A stretch of 13,044 nt of DNA from Micrococcales bacterium. GTDB lineage: Bacteria > Actinomycetota > Actinomycetes > Actinomycetales > Cellulomonadaceae. The position numbers and the translations under genes were made by a program. The DNA lies in contig WRCL01000017.1 in NCBI GenBank assembly GCA_009783975.1, forward strand, positions 1-13,044, in the 5' to 3' direction. Positions 1-4,807 of the stretch are shown in pieces. The number at the start of each line of letters is the position of its first letter. Position 1 is the stretch's first letter. The notes beneath the pieces were generated by a model. The model had not been told where the DNA came from. It searched no databases and saw nothing but the letters and a program-made list of their open reading frames with translations.

Positions 1-1
1 C

Positions 2-28
2 GCCGACTCCTTCCACCGGAGGAAGTGA
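2..28 (+). CDS. 3' tail of an upstream gene (partial)
   Basis: The frame beginning at base 2 reads ADSFHRRK and stops at TGA 26-28, four bases before the ATG at 33. The GGAGG that serves the next gene (18-22) lies inside this tail, which is typical of a tightly packed operon. Only eight residues are visible, so no function can be given. An open frame this short can arise by chance; the spacing is the only real support. Confidence 0.3.
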   Translation, partial: ADSFHRRK

Positions 29-32
29 GAAC

Positions 33-602
33 ATGACCCCACGCCCACCAGCCGCCCTGGTCGCGGTCGCGGCAGCCCTGGCCGTCCTTGCCGCCGGATG
101 CACAAACGACCCAGGCACGACACCAACAGCCCCCGTCTCCCAACCCAACACCATCCCGGCAGACGCGTTCACGCCCGACCCCCAGGACGCCGACGACCGT
201 GCCGCGATCCAGACGTACACGGACTTCATCGCCGCGTACAACCAGGTCGGCCAGGACGGCTACGCCAACTACATGCAAGATCTGGTCTGGCGCTTCACCT
301 ACGACGAGTACGGCCCCAAGTTGTCCGACGAACTGGCCCCACGCGCGGCGGCTGGTGCCCACCAGACCGGCGAGCTCATCCTGTCGAACTTCAAGGTCGT
401 CGAACGCAAGACCACTCCTCCCATCATCGTTCTGGAGGTCTGCAAAGACACCAGCAACTTCGACGTGGTCCTGCCAGACGGGACGTCCATGCTCCGTCCA
501 GGGACCACCGGACGGTATCTCAGCACTGTCGAGATGCTGCACACACGTTACGACACGTGGCGCGTGGCCATGGCCACCACCGACCGTGGGAGGCCCTGCT
601 GA
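33..602 (+). CDS. Secreted lipoprotein of unknown function
   Basis: A 189-residue exported lipoprotein. The N-terminus has a short arginine-containing n-region, a hydrophobic stretch (about residues 8-21) and a lipobox LAAGC, with the lipidated cysteine at Cys23. A Thr/Pro-rich linker follows (about 25-50), then a compact domain with an ALQ-like helical start near 'TYTDFIAAYNQ' and later beta-type segments. That layout recalls NTF2-like folds, but this is only an impression. The chain ends in Cys189 and has another cysteine in 'LEVCKD', so a disulfide in the mature domain is possible. GGAGG at 18-22 sets the ATG start. The stop codon overlaps the next start by one base (TGATG), so the two are almost certainly co-translated and probably act together at the cell surface. 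I do not recognise a characterised family. Confidence 0.85.
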   Translation: MTPRPPAALVAVAAALAVLAAGCTNDPGTTPTAPVSQPNTIPADAFTPDPQDADDRAAIQTYTDFIAAYNQVGQDGYANYMQDLVWRFTYDEYGPKLSDELAPRAAAGAHQTGELILSNFKVVERKTTPPIIVLEVCKDTSNFDVVLPDGTSMLRPGTTGRYLSTVEMLHTRYDTWRVAMATTDRGRPC

Positions 603-1588
603 TGCGCAAGCGCCGAACGACACTTATCGTGCTCACAGGCCTGGTCCTCCTTTCGCCGCCCTTGCCGGCCCAGGCAGACCCGCCCGTCGGCATCACACAA
701 GAGTGCGACACGGACGGCTGCAATAACACCATCTACGGCGACGAGCCTCGCGCAGGTGGTGGCGGAAACGCTCCGTGTCGCGTATCTCTGAATAACGTGT
801 TTCTCGCTCCCGCGGGGACTGTGATTCCGTGTAGCCGGACCCTCGATGGAATCACGACGAAATGGAGTTCCTTCTATCAATGCTACTGGCAGCCGGTGCA
901 AAATCTCACGGTGAACGACCAGTCGTTCACGATGGAGGAGTACGCGGAGATTATGGGCCGCCCTGGCCGGGTCGCAGCGGAGTGCGTGCAAACATGGGAC
1001 GGCGCGAGAATAGACTTTGAGCTGGGAGGGCGGGGTGAGTTCTGGGTCAACGCTGGCGGCGTCGACCCGGCCGTGCTCGCCCGTCGAGCCGTGACGCAGA
1101 TGCAGCTGCGGGCCCCGCAGATCGGGATGACTGGGGGCTCGCCACCCGATGGTATGCAGATCGTCGGAATCCCGGCGTGGATGTGGGTTGCTGATCCGGG
1201 AGAGTCGACGACAGGTCCGATCGAAAGGTTCGCGTCTGAAGGCGGAATCACCGTCAGGGCCACCGCCAGGCTTGACCGTACCGTGTGGACCATGGGCGAC
1301 GGGACGGTGGTCACGTGCCCCGGTGCCAGAGCCCCCGGCACCCCGTACGAAGGGCGGTACGACAAGCTGCCGTCTCCGACGTGCGGGCACATGTACACCC
1401 GCACCAGCGCCGGGCAGCCCAACGAGGCCTTCACTGTCATCGTCACTGCGTACTGGGTCGTCGAATGGTCCGTCGTCGCCGGTGGCGGCGGGCAGTCCGG
1501 GACCATCACGCAGCAGATGTCCAGGAACACCCCAAAACAAGTCGGTGAGCTCCAGGCACTGCTCGTGTCACCCGGAAGCCGACGGTGA
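602..1588 (+). CDS. Secreted cysteine-rich protein with PKD-like motif
   Basis: A 328-residue secreted protein. The ATG at 602 is preferred over longer in-frame starts because it overlaps the lipoprotein stop (TGATG), has GGGAGG at 588-593, and begins a clean signal peptide: MRKRR, a hydrophobic core, then PAQA-DPP as the likely cleavage site. The mature chain has eight cysteines, enough for four disulfides. A PKD-like signature, WTMGDG followed by VVTC, starts near residue 229, with a downstream PTCGHMYTRTSA segment. This arrangement resembles an actinobacterial family of secreted proteins, often mis-named 'ATP/GTP-binding', that occur beside small lipoproteins. No transmembrane anchor or catalytic motif is visible. 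The role is unknown; a cell-surface complex with the lipoprotein is the simplest inference. Confidence 0.85.
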   Translation: MRKRRTTLIVLTGLVLLSPPLPAQADPPVGITQECDTDGCNNTIYGDEPRAGGGGNAPCRVSLNNVFLAPAGTVIPCSRTLDGITTKWSSFYQCYWQPVQNLTVNDQSFTMEEYAEIMGRPGRVAAECVQTWDGARIDFELGGRGEFWVNAGGVDPAVLARRAVTQMQLRAPQIGMTGGSPPDGMQIVGIPAWMWVADPGESTTGPIERFASEGGITVRATARLDRTVWTMGDGTVVTCPGARAPGTPYEGRYDKLPSPTCGHMYTRTSAGQPNEAFTVIVTAYWVVEWSVVAGGGGQSGTITQQMSRNTPKQVGELQALLVSPGSRR

Positions 1589-1617
1589 CCGGCCAAGACG
1601 GCTTTCGTGCAGAGAAT

Positions 1618-1652
1618 CAGACCAGACCGGTCTGGTCTGCTAGACTCGAGAC
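1618..1652 (+). promoter_or_regulatory. Operator palindrome and leaderless promoter of phd-vapC
   Basis: Bases 1618-1639 form a perfect 22-bp palindrome centred on ACCGGT, with arms CAGACCAGACC and GGTCTGGTCTG. It is followed at once by a -10-like TAGACT (1641-1646). The distance from TAGACT to the ATG at 1653 is six bases, so transcription would begin at or next to the start codon and give a leaderless mRNA. No Shine-Dalgarno sequence lies before that ATG. The palindrome covers the -35 and spacer region, where Phd/YefM antitoxins are known to bind and repress their own operon. Confidence 0.7.
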
Positions 1653-1910
1653 ATGACCATCGTCGTGAGCACCCAAGAGGCGAAGACCCACCTGTCGCGT
1701 CTGCTCACGCAGGTCGAGCGCGGCGACGAGGTGGTCATCGCGCGTCATGGCCGTCAGGTCGCCAAGCTTGTCGCACTGGCACCAGCACCTGCCCGAGAGC
1801 TGGGGTTCATGCCGCTGGCGCTCGACGACGAGGCGGACGCCGCCCTGCTCGCGCCGCTCGACGACGACGCGCTGGCGTGGTGGGAAGGTCACCATGCGTC
1901 TCCTGCTTGA
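1653..1910 (+). CDS. Phd/YefM-family antitoxin
   Basis: An 85-residue type II antitoxin. The N-terminal half is a classic Phd/YefM DNA-binding fold: a short beta strand (TIVVS), 'STQEAKTHLSRLLTQVERGDEVVIARHGRQ', then a second strand (VAKLVAL). The acidic C-terminal tail, about residues 58-80 and rich in Asp and Ala, is the expected toxin-neutralising segment. The gene is translated first, so antitoxin is made ahead of toxin, and it overlaps vapC by 17 bases. Phd-family proteins repress their own promoters as dimers, and the toxin modulates this; the perfect palindrome just upstream fits that control. The start is probably leaderless. The pairing of Phd/YefM with a PIN toxin is common in bacteria. 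Confidence 0.92.
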   Translation: MTIVVSTQEAKTHLSRLLTQVERGDEVVIARHGRQVAKLVALAPAPARELGFMPLALDDEADAALLAPLDDDALAWWEGHHASPA

Positions 1911-2283
1911 TACCCATGCAGTCCTGTGGGCTGTGGGAGACCCGTCGAAGCTGTCCACCGACGCCTCCGAGCTGGTCCGTGATCCCACCCACGAGCTCGC
2001 CGTCTCGGCCGTCGTGCCCTGGGAGCTGAGCATCAAGCACCACCTCGGCAAGCTCGAGCAGGCCAGAGGGGTGCTCCTCAGCTGGACGGCCACACTTGAG
2101 CGCCTGGGAGCAACACCCATGCCCATCACCCATGCGCACGCTCTGGCCGCCGGCGCGTTGACCTGGGCACACCGCGACCCGTTCGACCGGATGCTCGCGA
2201 CCCAGGCGATGTCCGAAAACCTGGCCTTGGTGAGCACCGACACCATTTTCGACACTCTCCCCGGCCTCACCCGCATGTGGTGA
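1894..2283 (+). CDS. vapC: VapC-family PIN-domain toxin
   Basis: A 129-residue PIN-domain ribonuclease toxin. The expected acidic metal-binding residues are all present: Asp6 in LLLDTHAVLW, Glu44 in VPWELSIK, Asp95/Asp98 in HRDPFDR and Asp116 in VSTD. Length and motif order match the VapC subfamily usually paired with Phd/YefM. Characterised VapCs cleave tRNAs or rRNA; the target here cannot be read from sequence. The ATG at 1894 is chosen because residues 1-6 form the first strand ending in the catalytic Asp and because GGGAAGG lies at 1882-1888. The gene overlaps the antitoxin, indicating translational coupling. Its TGA stop (2281-2283) borrows the first two bases of the palindromic repeat that follows, so the repeat abuts the coding region exactly. 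Confidence 0.93.
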   Translation: MRLLLDTHAVLWAVGDPSKLSTDASELVRDPTHELAVSAVVPWELSIKHHLGKLEQARGVLLSWTATLERLGATPMPITHAHALAAGALTWAHRDPFDRMLATQAMSENLALVSTDTIFDTLPGLTRMW

Positions 2284-2310
2284 AGGCAAGGCTTCCACGC
2301 GAAGGCATGT
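2282..2310 (+). repeat. Palindromic repeat, truncated copy A
   Basis: Starts with GAAGGCAAGGCTTCCACGCG, the same head as the other four copies in this window. It then drifts (GAAGGCATGT in place of GAAAACAAGT) and lacks the returning arm of the hairpin. It begins within the vapC stop codon. It looks like a broken copy next to full copy B. Confidence 0.75.
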
Positions 2311-2318
2311 CATGTCCC

Positions 2319-2460
2319 TCACCTTCGACTCTGGTGCGAACCTCTCGCGGCCGCCGGCGAAGGCAAGGCTTCCACGCGAAAACAAGTCTTCAAACCCTTG
2401 TTTTCGCGTGGACGACTTGTCCTGGCGCACTGCTCGATGGACGCTGGGCAAGGAGGGTGG
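2319..2460 (+). repeat. 142-bp repeat, copy B, with 16-bp-stem hairpin
   Basis: This block is the same as 3444-3585 except for one base (C at 2428, A at 3553). Its core is a perfect hairpin: TCCACGCGAAAACAAG (2371-2386), a 10-base loop, and the exact reverse complement (2397-2412). A CCTTCG near 2322 can also pair with CGAAGG near 2358. It sits between the convergent ends of vapC and the antitoxin gene below, so it could end transcription from either side. There is no coding potential I would credit. Confidence 0.9.
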
Positions 2461-2503
2461 TCGATTGCCTGACGACCCTGGTCCATCGTTGTTCGGTGGC
2501 TGT

Positions 2504-2860
2504 TCAGGCGGCGTTGGTGAGGTCGACGTGGACGTGCTTCCCGCCGACGGTGCCGGTCAGGGCGATGTCTTGCATGCCGGCTGCGGTGAGGTAGTCCACG
2601 AGGGTGGACAGCAGGGCGTCGCGCTGGTTCTCGATGCGGGAGACCTGGCCCTGGGTGACGCCGAGCCGTTGGGCGAGCTCGACCTGGGTGAGCTCGGCTG
2701 CCTTGCGGATCGTGGCCAGGCTCATGGCGTGGGCTCGGTCGGCGGCGTGCATCTCGGCGACGCCTGCGGCGACGTCGGCGGCGAGCTCGGGGTCGGCGGC
2801 GAGCGTGGCCGTGATGCGCTCGTTGCGGGGGGTGAACCCGGGCAGGTTGTCGATGGTCAT
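2504..2860 (-). CDS. XRE/HigA-type antitoxin
   Basis: A 118-residue helix-turn-helix protein. The Cro/C1-type domain spans about residues 48-96: 'IRKAAELTQVELAQRLGVTQGQVSRIEN', with the typical recognition-helix SRIE motif, then 'LLSTLVDYLTAAGM', a sequence frequent in HigA-like antitoxins. The N-terminal 45 residues are acidic and helical and probably wrap the toxin. The start overlaps the toxin stop by four bases (ATGA), and AGGAGG lies just upstream inside the toxin gene, so translation is coupled and strong. Toxin-first order is the HigBA arrangement. It likely represses the shared promoter near 3271-3310. It is the second, unrelated toxin-antitoxin pair within 1.4 kb. Confidence 0.9.
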   Translation of the reverse strand: MTIDNLPGFTPRNERITATLAADPELAADVAAGVAEMHAADRAHAMSLATIRKAAELTQVELAQRLGVTQGQVSRIENQRDALLSTLVDYLTAAGMQDIALTGTVGGKHVHVDLTNAA

Positions 2861-3270
2861 AGCTCCTCCTGGTTCTTCTCGTGCGTCTCGGCGACCTCGC
2901 GGCGGTACCGGTCGATCGCCTGGTCGGCCCGGCTTCCGACCGTAGAATAGAAGACGTCGCCCATCTGGGCCTTGTCGTTGGCGAACAGCGCGACGACCGC
3001 GTGGACCTCGTCGGGGAACCACACGATGGTCCGCACCGCGATCCCCGGCCGGTACGGGTGCGCCAGACGCCACACAGTGTGCGTGCGCGACTGTCGCACC
3101 CGCTTGAGCGTCACCGTGTCCTGCGACGGCGTTGCGGTCAGCCCTGCGAGGTACTCCAGCTGCCGCAGGACCAACCTGTACACCTGCCCCGCGCCGGGGT
3201 CGGTCCCAGCACGGTCTTCGAGAGCGTCGAACCAGCTCTCGAACTCGGCGGTCCAGTCGATCAGCACCAC
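2857..3270 (-). CDS. RelE/HigB-like toxin
   Basis: About 137 residues. The middle and C-terminal part, 'VWRLAHPYRPGIAVRTIVWFPDEVHAVVALFANDKAQ', has the strand pattern and the late lysine region of RelE/HigB-superfamily toxins, and a helical end (DQAIDRYRREV) follows. Family members cleave mRNA on the ribosome, but this one's catalytic residues cannot be assigned with confidence. No ATG fits. Two adjacent GTG codons (3268-3270 and 3265-3267) precede LIDWTAEFE; a CATACT box three bases upstream would make the message leaderless from the second GTG, so the true start may be 3267. The gene overlaps the antitoxin by four bases. The cassette is bracketed by the 142-bp direct repeats B and C. Confidence 0.8.
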   Translation of the reverse strand: MVLIDWTAEFESWFDALEDRAGTDPGAGQVYRLVLRQLEYLAGLTATPSQDTVTLKRVRQSRTHTVWRLAHPYRPGIAVRTIVWFPDEVHAVVALFANDKAQMGDVFYSTVGSRADQAIDRYRREVAETHEKNQEEL

Positions 3271-3310
3271 CCAAGTATGCGCCACAACACATACAACATG
3301 CAACTCATAG
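3271..3310 (-). promoter_or_regulatory. AT-richer promoter region of the HigBA-like pair
   Basis: This stretch is clearly richer in A and T than its surroundings. Read on the minus strand it offers TTGCAT and CATACT separated by 18 bases, with CATACT ending three bases before the toxin's GTG codons. GTATG (3275-3279) and CATAC (3290-3294) form a short inverted repeat that could be half of an operator. Support is by pattern only. Confidence 0.4.
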
Positions 3311-3443
3311 CACCATCGTGCACCTGTGGTTTCCAGAGCTTGCCTGCACGCCCCGACGGGGGCGCCTCGACTCGTCTGGTGCTCTGCCTCACAAGGTTGT
3401 TCCGTGTGGGGTTCGCGCGAGACCGGGGTCGAGGACAGCGACG
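3311..3443. other. Non-coding stretch with one small hairpin
   Basis: Part of the 401-bp gap between the HigB-like toxin start and the DUF559 gene. I find no credible gene in it. A 6-bp stem (CGCCCC, loop GACG, GGGGCG) lies at 3349-3364. The rest of the gap is repeat C (3444-3585) and the DUF559 promoter region (3586-3671). Confidence 0.5.
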
Positions 3444-3585
3444 TCACCTTCGACTCTGGTGCGAACCTCTCGCGGCCGCCGGCGAAGGCAAGGCTTCCAC
3501 GCGAAAACAAGTCTTCAAACCCTTGTTTTCGCGTGGACGACTTGTCCTGGCGAACTGCTCGATGGACGCTGGGCAAGGAGGGTGG
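3444..3585 (+). repeat. 142-bp repeat, copy C, with 16-bp-stem hairpin
   Basis: Near-identical (141/142) direct copy of 2319-2460. The perfect 16-bp stem lies at 3496-3511 and 3522-3537 around a 10-base loop. Unlike copy B it lies upstream of a gene (DUF559-like, +) and behind the start of the toxin gene (-), so a terminator role does not explain its position. Together with copy B it frames the toxin-antitoxin pair as a 1,125-bp repeat unit. Confidence 0.9.
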
Positions 3586-3636
3586 CTCCGCGAGCCGTCC
3601 CCAGCCCACGGTCGCGACGGGTTGTCCAAACGCCTC

Positions 3637-3652
3637 GTCCACCACGGTGGAC
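3637..3652 (+). promoter_or_regulatory. Inverted repeat upstream of the DUF559 gene
   Basis: GTCCACCACGGTGGAC is a perfect 7-2-7 inverted repeat ending 19 bases before the ATG at 3672. It is nested within a wider TTGTCCA...TGGACAA pair. GACAAT at 3650-3655 could be a -10 box. The winged-helix N-terminus of the downstream protein makes self-regulation at this site plausible, but nothing more direct supports it. Confidence 0.4.
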
Positions 3653-3671
3653 AATGCGGTGGAGTGGGTGC

Positions 3672-4589
3672 ATGACGATACGACCAGGTTCCCAGCCACC
3701 TGCCCCGCCCGCGCTGCCAGAGGTGTTCTTCGCGCGCGACCACGACGCGGCCCGGGTCGCCGCACGGGTGCGCACCGCCCGGTGGGAACCGCTGACCCGC
3801 GGTGCCTATGTCGCTGCTGGCGCGGTGACCAACGCGAAAGACCGTGCGTTGGCGCAGATGGTGGCTGTCCACCACCGGGTGCACGTCGAGCACTGGTTCA
3901 GCCATGAGTCGGCCGCGCTGCTGCGGGGGCTGCGGGTGTGGCTCGACCCGACGACAACACACCTGCGGCAGGCCCGTCGCCCAGACCACAGCCCGGACCC
4001 GACGGTGCGGCGCCATCTGCCCGCTGCCCCTGTGGGGCACCGTTCGCAGGTCAGCGGGCTGCCGGTGACGAGCCTGGAGGCGACCGTCGTCGACTGCGCG
4101 CGGTCGTTGCCACCGTTGGACGCGTTGGTGATCGCCGATGCGGCAGTCCGGGCGGGGGCGGACCTCGCCACTGCCAACGCGCTGCTCGCTCAGATGCCGG
4201 GGTTCCGGGGTGTGCGCGCGGCGACCGACGTCCTCGCCCTGGCCGACCCTGGCGCCGAGTCGGCCCCAGAGACGGCTGTGCGGTACCACATGCTCGCCGC
4301 CGGGCTGCCCCCACCCCAGACCCAGGTCGAGGTCGAGACCTGGCGCGGAACGTACTGGAGCGACCTGGGCTACCCCCAACACAAGGTGCTCATCGAGTAC
4401 GACGGCCGTGCCAAGTACGCCGGCAACGAGTGGCTGCGCGAGAAACAGCGTACGGACGCCATCGTCGAGGCCGGGTTCCGCGTCGTCCGCGCCACAGCAG
4501 AAGACCTGCGCAACCCCGCTCGGCTCATCGCCCGCATCCGCCGGTTTCTGCCCGACGCCGCTATCTACCCCCGTCCCCACCTCCGCTGA
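3672..4589 (+). CDS. AbiEi-like / DUF559 nuclease-fold protein
   Basis: A 305-residue protein of a common actinobacterial type. The N-terminal 60 or so residues (PEVFFARDHDAARVAARVRTA, then EPLTRGAYVAAG) resemble the winged-helix 'AbiEi antitoxin' domain. The C-terminal 100 residues match the DUF559/Vsr-like PD-(D/E)XK fold, with Glu200 (PET), Asp231 (WSDLGYP) and Glu242/Asp244 (IEYDG) as candidate metal ligands. Family members are suspected DNA-acting enzymes or regulators, mostly untested. The ATG at 3672 has GGTGGAG before it; an in-frame ATG at 3654 lacks one. No AbiEii-type partner lies beside it, so it may be solitary. It sits among toxin-antitoxin pairs and palindromic repeats, as expected for an accessory defence-type locus. 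Confidence 0.85.
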   Translation: MTIRPGSQPPAPPALPEVFFARDHDAARVAARVRTARWEPLTRGAYVAAGAVTNAKDRALAQMVAVHHRVHVEHWFSHESAALLRGLRVWLDPTTTHLRQARRPDHSPDPTVRRHLPAAPVGHRSQVSGLPVTSLEATVVDCARSLPPLDALVIADAAVRAGADLATANALLAQMPGFRGVRAATDVLALADPGAESAPETAVRYHMLAAGLPPPQTQVEVETWRGTYWSDLGYPQHKVLIEYDGRAKYAGNEWLREKQRTDAIVEAGFRVVRATAEDLRNPARLIARIRRFLPDAAIYPRPHLR

Positions 4590-4598
4590 GCCCCCACC

Positions 4599-4679
4599 GA
4601 AGGCAAGGCTTGCACGCGAAGACAGCTCTTCACCCTTGCTCTCGCAAAGACGCCCTGCCCTCGCGGGGCGCGGGGTCAC
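4599..4679 (+). repeat. Palindromic repeat, diverged copy D
   Basis: Begins GAAGGCAAGGCTTGCACGCG and returns with GCCCTGCCCTCGCG, a decayed mirror image of its own head, then ends CGGGGTCAC. Several mismatches weaken both stems. It is a subtype shared with copy E, which starts 113 bases later. It lies just after the DUF559 stop, between convergent genes. Confidence 0.7.
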
Positions 4680-4710
4680 CTGCGACGAGACAGGCGTGCA
4701 GGGTGCGCGC

Positions 4711-4807
4711 CGAAGGCAAGGCTTCCACGCGAAGACAAGTCTTCAAACCCTTGCTTTCGCGTCGACGCCTTGCCTTCGCGGGTCAGGTCTTTGCCTTCGC
4801 GGGGTCA
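4711..4807 (+). repeat. Palindromic repeat, copy E, with nested stems
   Basis: This is the most complete palindrome in structure. The outer arms CGAAGGCAAGGC (4711-4722) and GCCTTGCCTTCG (4767-4778) are exact reverse complements. Inside them ACGCGAAGACAAG pairs with CTTGCTTTCGCGT with two mismatches. A second TTGCCTTCGCGG then repeats at 4790-4801. The copy runs into the stop codon of the minus-strand reductase (4805-4807). It may act as a two-way terminator between convergent genes. Confidence 0.8.

Noticed and set aside
548..1596. Long minus-strand frames opposite the secreted protein gene
   Set aside because: They are shadow frames common in GC-rich DNA; the plus strand has signal peptide, ribosome site and overlap evidence.
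2312..2950. Plus-strand frames crossing repeat B and the HigA-like antitoxin
   Set aside because: They translate a non-coding hairpin and then the wrong strand of a clear helix-turn-helix gene.
2282..4807. Integron-like gene cassettes with attC sites
   Set aside because: Hairpin repeats between TA cassettes fit the image, but there is no GTTRRRY core pair, no integrase, and the genes face both directions.
2282..4807. CRISPR array
   Set aside because: The repeats are long, palindromic and unevenly spaced, with whole genes or no unique spacers between them, and no cas gene is present.
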